Origin: Candidatus Falkowella caecavicola
GTDB lineage: Bacteria; Bacillota; Clostridia; Oscillospirales; Ruminococcaceae
Length of the DNA: 33,920 nt
Reading direction: 5' to 3'
Assembly (NCBI GenBank): GCA_904420125.1
Contig: CAJFUK010000074.1
Span: forward strand, 1-33,920
In this document: in pieces, positions 16,140-24,260 of the stretch
How the letters are laid out: each line of letters starts with the position of its first letter
How positions within the stretch are numbered: the first letter of the stretch is position 1
Notes under the pieces: generated by a model
Databases searched by the model: none
What the model saw: only the letters and a program-made list of their open reading frames with translations
Told to the model about the DNA's origin: nothing
Made by a program: the position numbers and the translations under genes

Positions 16140-17450
16140 CTATTTCTGCTGTAACGCTTGTAACCCCGCAAGCTCCCGCATCACCTCGTCTGCGGCTGCC
16201 AGCGTCTTTTCCAGATCTTTCTGTGTATGCGCGGCGCTGACAAATACCGCTTCAAACTGGGATGGTGCCAGATAGATTCCTCTGGAAAGCATCCCATGAA
16301 AATAATGCTTAAACCGCTGTGTATCGCTTTCCTTAGCCTGCCTTTCGTTCTGTACCGGTCCGTCATGGAAAAAAACGCTGAAGAGAGAGCCTTCCCGGTT
16401 GACTGTCACCGAAATTCCATTTTCCCGTGCAGATTGTTCTAAACCTTCGGCCATCTTCTCTGCATATCCGGTCAACATCTGATAAAGCCTGTCCCCACGA
16501 TCCTGAATCATGGACAGCTGTGCAAGCCCCGCCGCCATGGCAACCGGATTTCCGGACAGCGTGCCCGCCTGGTAAATACCGCCGCTCGGCGCCACCTGTT
16601 TCATGAAATCCCGCCGGGCCGCGTAAGCGCCAACCGGCATCCCACCGCCAATAATCTTCCCAAAGGCCGCAATGTCCGCCTGGATACCATAATATTCCTG
16701 CGCGCCGCCCGGTGCCAGCCGAAATCCGGTGATCACCTCATCAAAAACCAGCAGCGCGCCGTACCGGTCGCAAATGGCACGCAGTCCCTGCAAAAATCCT
16801 TCCTGCGGCGGGATCACCCCCATATTTGCCGCCACAGGCTCTACGACGATCGCCGCAATCTCTGCACCGTGCTGTTCAAATAAGCTTTCAACTGAAGAAA
16901 GCTGATTATATTCCGCCGTCAGGGTATCTGCCGCCGCCGCTTTGGAAACGCCCATACTATCCGGCAGGCTGTCGGTCAACACGCCGGATCCGGCCCGTAC
17001 CAGCAGGCTGTCGCTGTGTCCATGATAACAGCCTGCAAACTTGACGATCTTGTCCCGTCCAGTCACACCGCGTGCCAGCCGTAAAGCGCTCATCACAGCT
17101 TCTGTCCCGCTGTTGACCATCCGCACCATCTCCATACCCGGCAGCATGGAGACCATCATTTCCGCCATCTCTACCTCGACCCGGGACGGCGCGCCGAAAC
17201 TCAGCCCGTTCTCCATCTTTTTCCGCACGGCTTCCAGCACTTCCTGCGGGCAGTGACCGAATAAAAGCGGCCCCCAGGAACAGACGTAGTCAATATACTG
17301 CTTCCCATCTACATCATAAATTTTGGAACCTTCTCCCCGCTGTATGAACGGAGGAGTGCCTCCAACCGCGCCAAAAGCGCGAACCGGAGAATTCACCCCG
17401 CCTGGCAGAACCGCCTGTGCCCTGGCAAATAAACGTTCGCTTTCCGTCAT
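16140..17450 (-). CDS. hemL: Glutamate-1-semialdehyde 2,1-aminomutase
   Basis: HemL converts glutamate-1-semialdehyde, made by HemA, to 5-aminolevulinate. The 436-residue PLP enzyme has VLPGGVNSPVRAF at the N-terminus, NSGTEAVMSALRLAR, FAGCYHGHSDSLL, VFDEVITGFR and the PLP lysine (about 265) in FGKIIGGGMPVGAY. Length is typical. The ATG at 17450 overlaps the hemB stop (ATGA), with AGGGGAG just upstream, so it is likely translated by coupling to hemB. Its place inside a cobalamin operon suggests that the aminolevulinate made here serves corrin synthesis. Confidence 0.97.
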   Translation of the reverse strand: MTESERLFARAQAVLPGGVNSPVRAFGAVGGTPPFIQRGEGSKIYDVDGKQYIDYVCSWGPLLFGHCPQEVLEAVRKKMENGLSFGAPSRVEVEMAEMMVSMLPGMEMVRMVNSGTEAVMSALRLARGVTGRDKIVKFAGCYHGHSDSLLVRAGSGVLTDSLPDSMGVSKAAAADTLTAEYNQLSSVESLFEQHGAEIAAIVVEPVAANMGVIPPQEGFLQGLRAICDRYGALLVFDEVITGFRLAPGGAQEYYGIQADIAAFGKIIGGGMPVGAYAARRDFMKQVAPSGGIYQAGTLSGNPVAMAAGLAQLSMIQDRGDRLYQMLTGYAEKMAEGLEQSARENGISVTVNREGSLFSVFFHDGPVQNERQAKESDTQRFKHYFHGMLSRGIYLAPSQFEAVFVSAAHTQKDLEKTLAAADEVMRELAGLQALQQK

Positions 17451-18433
17451 CCGATATCTCCCCTTCGCATTGCCTCTGCCAATTCCTTAGCATAATAGGT
17501 GATCAGCATCCGTGCCCCGGCCCGATAGACAGAAACCGCCGACTCACACATCACACGATATTCATCAATTAACCCCGCAGCAGCGGCCGCTTTAATCATC
17601 GCATATTCTCCGCTGACACTGTAAGCGGCCACCGGCAGGTCAAATCGTTCGGATACACGCTGAATAATATCCAGATAGGCAAGCGCCGGCTTGACCATCA
17701 GCAGATCCGCACCTTCCGCCGTATCCGCTGCGGCCTCTACCAAAGCCTCTCTGGCGTTATGCATATCCATCTGATAGCCCCGCCTGTCTCCAAAAGAAGG
17801 CGCCGATCCTGCCGCATCCCGGAACGGTCCATAAAAGGCGGAAGCATACTTTACCGCATAGGATAAAATCGGCAAATAGGTATAACCGTTCGCATTCAAC
17901 GCCTGCCGGATGGCTGCAATCCGGCCGTCCATCATATCGGACGGAGCCACCATGTCGCATCCGGCCTCGGCATGGGACAGGCAGATTCTTGCCAGATAGT
18001 CCAGCGTGCGGTCATTGTCCAGATGCTCCCCGGAAAGAATGCCGCAGTGTCCATGATCAGTATATTCACACATGCAGACATCGGTAATCAGATACAGTTC
18101 CGGGAAACGGCTTTTAAGCGCGCGCAGTCCCTCCTGCACGACCCCATTTTCCGCATAGGCGCCGGAGCCGCAGGCGTCTTTCTTTTCCGGGATTCCAAAC
18201 AAAAGTAATGATTTGACCCCGGCTTTCAAAGCTGCCTCTCCTGCATAAGCCAGCTTGTCCGGACTATAGTGAAACTGTCCCGGCAGAGAGGGGATTTCTT
18301 CATAGATTCCGCTTCCTTCCCGGACAAATACCGGCCAGATCAGGGAATCCGGCGACATTCTGGTCTCCCGAACCAGGCCGCGGATCATCGCGTTTTCCCG
18401 CAGACGGCGGGTCCTTTTAAATTCTTCCATCAT
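17447..18433 (-). CDS. hemB: Porphobilinogen synthase (zinc type)
   Basis: HemB condenses two 5-aminolevulinates to porphobilinogen. The 328-residue protein has a zinc-type cysteine triad in DVCMCEYTDHGHC (Cys120, 122, 130) and both Schiff-base lysines: Lys195 in SYAVKYASAFYGPF and Lys248 in LMVKPALAY. Zinc, rather than the magnesium-only form, is therefore expected. The ATG at 18433 follows AAGGAAGG; a second ATG is the next codon. It is separated from the cobA-hemD fusion by 222 bp, the longest gap between operon genes, and is coupled to hemL downstream. Confidence 0.97.
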   Translation of the reverse strand: MMEEFKRTRRLRENAMIRGLVRETRMSPDSLIWPVFVREGSGIYEEIPSLPGQFHYSPDKLAYAGEAALKAGVKSLLLFGIPEKKDACGSGAYAENGVVQEGLRALKSRFPELYLITDVCMCEYTDHGHCGILSGEHLDNDRTLDYLARICLSHAEAGCDMVAPSDMMDGRIAAIRQALNANGYTYLPILSYAVKYASAFYGPFRDAAGSAPSFGDRRGYQMDMHNAREALVEAAADTAEGADLLMVKPALAYLDIIQRVSERFDLPVAAYSVSGEYAMIKAAAAAGLIDEYRVMCESAVSVYRAGARMLITYYAKELAEAMRRGDIG

Positions 18434-18655
18434 ACATTGCCTTCCTTTTTAACCTATCAGCCGCATGTCCGTTTTGGATGACCGGCGAATCGGGCTGATC
18501 CATGATATATGTTTTCATCCGGTCGAACCGTACTTCTGTGAAAAAATACAGAAGACCCGCAGAATCCGGATCAAATCCTTTTTTTCTAATCTGCAACCTG
18601 CCATGTTCTGGTCTGGAGCATATGTTTTTTTCACCTGTATGCAAGCCCCTGTTTA
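18434..18655 (-). other. 222-bp intergenic gap within the operon
   Basis: This is the longest spacing between genes after the riboswitch leader. I see no convincing gene: the only open frame of size (about 75 codons, running into hemB) would need a TTG start, has no ribosome binding site and resembles nothing I know. A 7-bp dyad CTTCTGT-N8-ACAGAAG (18533-18554) is present without a T-tract. The gap could hold a processing site or decayed sequence. Confidence 0.4.
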
Positions 18656-20155
18656 CTACGCATCCCGGCAGAGTTCTAAAAGCTTATCCGTTAGGGAATC
18701 CAGGCTGGCTTCTGCCGAAGCATAGGCTTCCATCCCCAGTTTCACCGCTGTTTCCGCAGCAGAGTGCCCCATACATACCGCCCGGACTCCCGCTGTCTTT
18801 CCGGTTATCTGCGCAAACCCCTCCACAGCAGAACCGCTTGCAAAAAGGATATAGTCTGCCTGTACCGCCTGTTGTATGGCCTTCCCCTCCGAGGCAGACG
18901 GAACCAGGGTATCATACAGCGGTATATCTTCAAACAAAATCCCTGCATCTGATAAAATTTTGAGCAGCGCCGGAGAACTTTTCTTTGCCCGGCAAAGAAG
19001 TGCTCTGGTGCCGGAACCGGCTAACGTACATAGCCCCTGTCCCAGAGAAACCGCATCCGGCCTTTCCGGAATAAAATCCGGATGAACTCCATATTCCCGA
19101 AGCGCTTCTGCTGTCTTGGAACCTACTACTGCGATCCGGACTCCAAACAGATCCCGCGCATCCATACCCGCCGCATACAGGCGGGTAAAAAATACAGAAA
19201 CCCCGGTGCGGCTGGTAAAGACCAGCCATTGATAATCCTGCAAGCTGCAAAGAGCCGCATCCAGTAACGGGTTTTGCTGGTAAGGCCTGATTTCCAGGCA
19301 GGGCAGCCGTACAATCCGTGCTCCTAACCCCGCAAGCCGTATAGACAGCTGATCTGCGGCTGGCGCCAGTCCTGTGACCGTCAAGGTCTTGCCGGTCAGC
19401 GGGAGACGTGCATGCCAGTCAAATGAGGAAGAAAGGGTACAGACCGTGCCCACAATAATCACCGCAGGAGAAGCAATACGGGCCTTCCTCGCGTCCGCTG
19501 CAAGATGTCCAAGAGAAGATACCACTTTTCTCTGCCATGGTGTGGTTCCGTTTTCTACGACTGCCGCCGGCGTATCCGGCGCCATACCGACGTCCAGCAG
19601 TCCGGCACAAATTTTTTCCAATGCGGCCGTTCCCATCAAAAACACCAGCGTTCCGCCTGCTTCCTTCAGCGCGGCAAATGGAATGTCCAATTCCGCGCCT
19701 GCTTTAGCGTGTGCGGTGATCACATGAAAAGAGGAGGCATACGCGCGATGGGTTAATGGAATTCCCGCATAAGCAGGCGCCGCGATACTGGAAGAAATGC
19801 CGGGTACAACTTCAAAGTCCAGATGTTTGTCAGAAAGAATCTCCAGTTCTTCTCCACCCCGGCCGAATACAAATGGATCCCCGCCTTTCAGGCGGACCAC
19901 ATATCGTCCTTCCAACGCCTTTTGGGCCAGAATCTGATTGATCTGTTCCTGCGGAACCGGATGGCTGCCGCTTTCTTTTCCCACATCAATCCGTTCTGCC
20001 TGCGCCGGAATCAAGGATAAAATTTCAGGAGAAACCAGCCGGTCATATACTACGGTTTCTGCCTTCTGAAGGCATTCTCTTCCCTTCACCGTCAGCAGAC
20101 CCGGATCACCGGGGCCTGCGCCGACCAAAACAACTTTTCCCACTTTGTCCGTCAT
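18656..20155 (-). CDS. cobA-hemD: Fused uroporphyrinogen-III C-methyltransferase / uroporphyrinogen-III synthase
   Basis: The 499-residue fusion closes hydroxymethylbilane to uroporphyrinogen III (HemD half) and methylates it at C2 and C7 to precorrin-2 (CobA half). Residues 1 to about 250 are the methylase: VVLVGAGPGDPGLLTVKG, VVRLKGGDPFVFGRGGEE, GISSSIAAPAYAGIPLTHR, LVFLMGTAALEKI. Residues about 260-495 are HemD: LTVTGLAPAADQLSIRLAG, WLVFTSRTGVSVFF, IAVVGSKTAEAL, ILFASGSAVEGF. This fusion is common in Firmicutes. GAAAGGAAG precedes the ATG at 20155. By joining two consecutive steps it directs uroporphyrinogen III towards corrinoid or siroheme rather than heme. Confidence 0.96.
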   Translation of the reverse strand: MTDKVGKVVLVGAGPGDPGLLTVKGRECLQKAETVVYDRLVSPEILSLIPAQAERIDVGKESGSHPVPQEQINQILAQKALEGRYVVRLKGGDPFVFGRGGEELEILSDKHLDFEVVPGISSSIAAPAYAGIPLTHRAYASSFHVITAHAKAGAELDIPFAALKEAGGTLVFLMGTAALEKICAGLLDVGMAPDTPAAVVENGTTPWQRKVVSSLGHLAADARKARIASPAVIIVGTVCTLSSSFDWHARLPLTGKTLTVTGLAPAADQLSIRLAGLGARIVRLPCLEIRPYQQNPLLDAALCSLQDYQWLVFTSRTGVSVFFTRLYAAGMDARDLFGVRIAVVGSKTAEALREYGVHPDFIPERPDAVSLGQGLCTLAGSGTRALLCRAKKSSPALLKILSDAGILFEDIPLYDTLVPSASEGKAIQQAVQADYILFASGSAVEGFAQITGKTAGVRAVCMGHSAAETAVKLGMEAYASAEASLDSLTDKLLELCRDA

Positions 20156-20178
20156 GCTTTGCTTCCTTTCCGAGTTGT

Positions 20179-21051
20179 TTAACCTCTCAATTGCAGGGCC
20201 AACTGTTCGCCTAACTTTTGGGCGTCGGCCCGGCTGCCCCTGATTTTCCCTTTATGTACACTGCCGTCGGCCTCATGGAAATAGAGCCCTGACAACAGCA
20301 ATTCATCTCCGCAAACCTGTGCATAAGCGGCAATGGGAGAGCTGCATCCACCATCCAGAACCCGGATAAACGTCCGTTCCGCTTGAGCGGCATCCCATGC
20401 ATCCGGCGAATGAAAGTCGTTCAAAAAGGATGTATCTTCTCCTTTCCTTGCCTGCACGGCCAAAATCCCCTGACCGGCTGCCGGGATCATTTCTTCTGTG
20501 GAAAAAACACGGCCCGCCCTGTCCTGCAGGTTTAAACGCCGAAGCCCTGCCCAAGCCAGTATCAGCGCCCCAAAATTTCCATCATCAAGTTTCTGCAAAC
20601 GGGTCAGAACATTGCCCCGAACCGGCAGGACAGGGTTTGACAGCAGCGTCTTGAGCTGTAACTGCCGGCGCATACTCGAACACCCGATCGGCAGGCCATC
20701 CTTCAGGCCGCCTGCCCCTTTCGCATAGACCAAAACATCCCTGGGATCCTCCCGCAGAGAAACCGCGACCACAGGCAGTTCCGGATCCAGCTCTGCCGGC
20801 ATGTCTTTCATGCTGTGAACAGTGATATCCACATCCCCGTCTTTCAGCGCCCGATCCAATTCTTTAACAAACAGCCCTTTGCCGCCGATCTTATCCAGCG
20901 TCACAGACAGAATACGGTCCCCTGTTGTCTTCATCGGCACAAGTTCCGTGTGGATATCCGGGCAGTACGCCTCAATACTTCGCGCAACAATCTGTGCCTG
21001 AATTACGGCAAGCTGACTGTCCCGCGTGCCGATCCGTATGATACGATTCAT
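20179..21051 (-). CDS. hemC: Hydroxymethylbilane synthase (porphobilinogen deaminase)
   Basis: HemC polymerises four porphobilinogens into hydroxymethylbilane. The 290-residue protein has IRIGTRDSQLAVIQAQ at the start, DKIGGKGLFVKELDRAL, VHSMKDMPAEL, CSSMRRQLQL (a variant of the usual TSSLRRQ), and the dipyrromethane-cofactor cysteine (about 236) in LDGGCSSPIAAYA. Length is slightly short at the C-terminus but within the bacterial range. AGGAGGGAAG precedes the ATG at 21051. It lies between the cbiJ-sirC fusion (131 bp upstream, with no gene in the gap) and cobA-hemD, which uses its product. Confidence 0.97.
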   Translation of the reverse strand: MNRIIRIGTRDSQLAVIQAQIVARSIEAYCPDIHTELVPMKTTGDRILSVTLDKIGGKGLFVKELDRALKDGDVDITVHSMKDMPAELDPELPVVAVSLREDPRDVLVYAKGAGGLKDGLPIGCSSMRRQLQLKTLLSNPVLPVRGNVLTRLQKLDDGNFGALILAWAGLRRLNLQDRAGRVFSTEEMIPAAGQGILAVQARKGEDTSFLNDFHSPDAWDAAQAERTFIRVLDGGCSSPIAAYAQVCGDELLLSGLYFHEADGSVHKGKIRGSRADAQKLGEQLALQLRG

Positions 21052-21182
21052 ATGGCTTCCCTCCTGGACTGTATGATTGTGAGATGATATCTTCTTCCAT
21101 TAATAGGCTTATAGGCCTTTCAACATATATACTTCTTCGTTGGCACAGGCCTTACGGATATGTCCTGCCTGCATGCGCCTTC

Positions 21183-22505
21183 TCAAAGACCGGTTTCTTT
21201 ATTTCCGCTTTCCTTTCCGTTTCCGGATACATCGAAAGCCGGCAGCCGGCGAATTTCCGCCGCCACGGCAGCCGTCCGGTGATGATTGGTTCCATCTGAG
21301 ACAACACCGGCTACAATTCCCTGTCCAACCGCGACGGCTGGGAAATAAAAATTCCCTTCTTCCCGGCTGTCAGCAACACTGCAAAAAATCCCGGCTGCAG
21401 CCGCTTCCTGTCCTACCGCCTGATTGACCTCCCGATCGTCTGTTGCAGCCGAAACCAGAAAAGCGCCCTGCAAATCGCCTTTTTGATATTTCCGAGCCCG
21501 CCATTCAATCTCTCCTGCCGCATAAATACACTCCAACGCCGGACATAAAGCAGGGGAAATGACGGTGATTTGCGCTCCAAAGCGGCGCAGTGTCTGTACG
21601 CGCCGGGCCGAAACAGCTCCTCCTCCGACCAGAATTGCTTTTTTCCCTGTTAAATCGACAAAGAGAGGAAACCGCGGATATCCATCGAAAGACGCAGATT
21701 TTTGTCGGATCATCGGAATTTCCGAACCGAATCCAGCAGATATTTCCAGGGAAAAGCGGGCGGCTAAATCTTTCTCCAGCTGTTCCAGCGTCATTCCCTC
21801 TTCCTGTTGGGGGCGGGTAACGATGACGGTTCGCGCTCCTGCGTCCGATGCGGCCTCCAATTTAGCCGTAAATCCGCCGACGTCGCCGGATTCTTTGGTC
21901 ACGATAAACCGGGCATTGGCCGCACGGAACATTGCCGCATTTATTTCCCGGGAAAAGGGCCCTTGCATACAAATGATTCGCGCCGGATCAAACCCCAGGT
22001 TCCGGCATTTGTTCAGAGATTCGATATTGGGAAGCACCCGTACATAAAACCGTTCTGCAAAGTTCGGGATCGTAGTAAAGGGTTCCAGTTCCCGGCTCCC
22101 TGTAGTTAAAAAAACGGTTCCCGATTCTCGGGACAGAAACTGGGCCGCTGATGCAATATCAGGAACCAGAATAGCATCAGGCGGCAGCGCGCAACCCGGA
22201 CGAACCAGCCGGATATATTCTTTCCCCGAAACGGTACAAGCCTGTTTGATATTCGCAGTCACTTCTCTGGCATAAGGATGCGTTGCATCAATCACCAGAG
22301 AATAAGGCCGCAGAAAAGTCTCCATGTCCCCTGCCGACATCCGGCCGGTATGTACCTGCAGGCCAGCTGCATCCGGCGGAAGCATGGCCTCGCCATATTC
22401 TGTTGCTACGCAGGCTGTCACCTGCATGCCATGCTCGGCAAGAAACAAACAAATTTGCCTTCCTTCTGTTGTCCCTGCAAATACCAGCACCTGCAAAGCG
22501 CGCAC
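21183..22505 (-). CDS. cbiJ: Fusion: cobalt-precorrin-6A reductase (CbiJ) plus precorrin-2 dehydrogenase (SirC/CysG-B-like)
   Basis: The 440-residue protein holds two NAD(P)-dependent enzymes. The first about 250 residues are CbiJ (LVFAGTTEGRQICLFLAEHG, VIDATHPYAREVT, FITKESG-like FIVTKESGDVGG), which reduces cobalt-precorrin-6A. From about residue 280 a SirC/Met8-type dehydrogenase follows: LTGKKAILVGGGAVSARRVQ, a Rossmann NAD site, then VSAATDDREVNQAV, which oxidises precorrin-2 to sirohydrochlorin before cobalt insertion. The SirC half is short and lacks the helical C-terminal domain of CysG. The start is a GTG at 22505 with AGGA 6 bp upstream. A TTG at 22496, giving MQVLVFAGTTEG, fits the family start even better and is the alternative. 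Confidence 0.88.
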   Translation of the reverse strand: MRALQVLVFAGTTEGRQICLFLAEHGMQVTACVATEYGEAMLPPDAAGLQVHTGRMSAGDMETFLRPYSLVIDATHPYAREVTANIKQACTVSGKEYIRLVRPGCALPPDAILVPDIASAAQFLSRESGTVFLTTGSRELEPFTTIPNFAERFYVRVLPNIESLNKCRNLGFDPARIICMQGPFSREINAAMFRAANARFIVTKESGDVGGFTAKLEAASDAGARTVIVTRPQQEEGMTLEQLEKDLAARFSLEISAGFGSEIPMIRQKSASFDGYPRFPLFVDLTGKKAILVGGGAVSARRVQTLRRFGAQITVISPALCPALECIYAAGEIEWRARKYQKGDLQGAFLVSAATDDREVNQAVGQEAAAAGIFCSVADSREEGNFYFPAVAVGQGIVAGVVSDGTNHHRTAAVAAEIRRLPAFDVSGNGKESGNKETGL

Positions 22506-22513
22506 CCCTTTTC

Positions 22514-23257
22514 CTATTTTTCTGTTTCCGGTATCCGGTATCCCCGCGGAGTTACCATTCGTCTGCCCAGCATCCGGGTCGTACTGTTTCCAATCAGAAC
22601 GGTCGTAAACATATCCGCCTGAAAATCCATCAGTTCCCGCAGCGTACAGTATCCATAACATTCTCCCTCACGGCCGGCATTCCGTACATAACCGCATGGC
22701 GTCTCTCCGGAACGAACATCCAAAATCCACGTGCAGGCCCGGCGCAGATAATCAGCCCGCTTCCGGCTGGAAGGATTATAAAGGCAGATCACAAAATCTG
22801 CCTGCGCCGCTGCACGGACCCTCTGCTCGATCGTCTCGATCGGCGTGAGCAGATCGCTTAACGAAATTGTGGCAAAGTCATGGGTCAGCGGCGCACCCAA
22901 AATCGCAGCTGCCGCTGTAGACGCTGTGATACCCGGTACGACTTCAACAGAAATTTCCGGATAAGCCGCAGCCAACGCAAGTACTGGTGCAGCCATTCCA
23001 TACACCCCGGCATCACCGCTGGACACCACGGCGACCGTGTGCCCATCCGCAGCAGCCTCCACCGCCAGACGGCAGCGTTCGATTTCTCCTTTCATGGGTG
23101 TAACGATCTGCTCTTTCCCTGCCAGTAACGGTGCAATCAGATCCATATATACGCCGTAACCAGCCACAATATCACAGCAGGCTATCGCCTCTTTGGCACG
23201 GGGCGTCATCTGGTTTTCTCCGCCGGGCCCCAATCCAACGACATAAATTTTACCCAT
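22514..23257 (-). CDS. cbiH: Cobalt-precorrin-3 C17-methyltransferase (ring contraction)
   Basis: CbiH methylates C17 and contracts the ring, producing cobalt-precorrin-4. The 247-residue tetrapyrrole methylase has VVGLGPGGENQMTPRAKEAI at the N-terminus, the family-specific DIVAGYGVYMDLI, VVSSGDAGVYGMAAPVL, VVPGITASTAAAAILGAPL, and FVICLYNPSSRKRADYL. I use the ATG at 23257 (MGKIYVVGLGPG) because it begins at the normal family start and follows AAGGACGG; upstream in-frame sequence lies within hemA. It overlaps the hemA end by 8 bp. No iron-sulfur or fused domain is visible. Confidence 0.95.
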   Translation of the reverse strand: MGKIYVVGLGPGGENQMTPRAKEAIACCDIVAGYGVYMDLIAPLLAGKEQIVTPMKGEIERCRLAVEAAADGHTVAVVSSGDAGVYGMAAPVLALAAAYPEISVEVVPGITASTAAAAILGAPLTHDFATISLSDLLTPIETIEQRVRAAAQADFVICLYNPSSRKRADYLRRACTWILDVRSGETPCGYVRNAGREGECYGYCTLRELMDFQADMFTTVLIGNSTTRMLGRRMVTPRGYRIPETEK

Positions 23258-24260
23258 TTTGTTTTCCGTCCTTCTGCTGCAAATTTTTTCGCACTGTGTA
23301 CCAGTGCAGGAAACGCTCCGTTTCCTTATCCATAATGGCGGCGCAGCCGGCCAATGCCTCCATATCCGCACCGCCGCCTCCCCCCAGCGTGTCAATATCC
23401 AGAATTTCCGTGTCTGGAAATGAGGCGATCTGCGGATCAATGTCCCGCGGCACTGCGAGATCCAGAAAAAGGCGAGGCCGCCGTTTCATCGCGCAAGCGT
23501 CTGCGTAAGCCACTGTATAATGCGGGCTCTTGGTCGCGCTGACCAGAAGCGAAACCTTTTCTGCTTCGGCAAAACGCAGAGCGTATTCTACAGCCCTGCA
23601 GCCTTCAGGTATCACGTTATCCGCATGCTTATATTGCCGCAATGTGATTGCCGTCTGGCATCCGGCCTGTACCAGCAAAGTTGCCGCCAATCTGCCGGTT
23701 TCCCCGTTTCCGATCACCAGTGCGGGCACTCCCTGTAACGATCCAAACCGCGTCTGTGCCGCAGAAATCGCATGTTGGGCAGCAGACACCGGTGTCTTGC
23801 TCAACACATATTCTGTACGTGCCCGTTTGCCTGCAGTCACTGCCAGTCGGAATACCGTCTCCAGCACCGCATCAGAAGCGCCTGCTTCTCTGGCATGCTG
23901 GGCGGCAAGTCTCACCTGCGTCAGGATCTGATCCTCTCCAATAATCTGGGAACGCAGCCCGCAGGCAACCTCCATCAGATGCCGCAGCACGGGAATCCCC
24001 TGCCGGTGAACAAAATATCCAGCATATTCTTTCGGATCCAGCGCTCGAATTCTGCAAAGCAAATCAACGGCTGGTATTTCTGTATCCGAGAGATACAACT
24101 CTGTTCGGTTACAGGTTGAAAGAATCACCGCTCCGCATGATGGCGCCTCTTTTCGAATCTCCTGGTAGGCTTTCAGGCAGGACGCTTCCGCCATTGCAAA
24201 CCGTTCCCTGACAGCAAGGGGCGCTGTTGTATAATCAATGGATACCATTTGTATCTTCAA
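23250..24260 (-). CDS. hemA: Glutamyl-tRNA reductase, short form
   Basis: HemA reduces glutamyl-tRNA to glutamate-1-semialdehyde, the entry step to tetrapyrroles. The catalytic cysteine (Cys50) sits in ILSTCNRTELY. GLRSQIIGEDQILTQV, the NADPH fold (ALVIGNGETGRLAATLL) and LFLDLAVPRDIDP are present. At 336 residues it stops just after the spinal helix (ERFLHWYTVRKNL) and lacks the C-terminal dimerisation domain seen in HemA proteins of 400-450 residues. The start is TTG at 24260: GGAGGG lies 7 bp upstream and MKIQMVSIDYTTAP aligns with the usual N-terminus; an ATG four codons later is the alternative. It overlaps the end of cbiG by 26 bp. Confidence 0.92.
   Translation of the reverse strand: MKIQMVSIDYTTAPLAVRERFAMAEASCLKAYQEIRKEAPSCGAVILSTCNRTELYLSDTEIPAVDLLCRIRALDPKEYAGYFVHRQGIPVLRHLMEVACGLRSQIIGEDQILTQVRLAAQHAREAGASDAVLETVFRLAVTAGKRARTEYVLSKTPVSAAQHAISAAQTRFGSLQGVPALVIGNGETGRLAATLLVQAGCQTAITLRQYKHADNVIPEGCRAVEYALRFAEAEKVSLLVSATKSPHYTVAYADACAMKRRPRLFLDLAVPRDIDPQIASFPDTEILDIDTLGGGGGADMEALAGCAAIMDKETERFLHWYTVRKNLQQKDGKQNG

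Noticed and set aside
18533-18554. CTTCTGT/ACAGAAG dyad as a terminator or regulatory hairpin
   Set aside because: It is only 7 bp with no T-tract in either direction, so it is mentioned with the gap but not called as a site.
18417-18644. 75-codon minus-strand frame in the hemB/cobA-hemD gap
   Set aside because: It needs a TTG start, has no ribosome binding site, overlaps the start of hemB and resembles no family I know.
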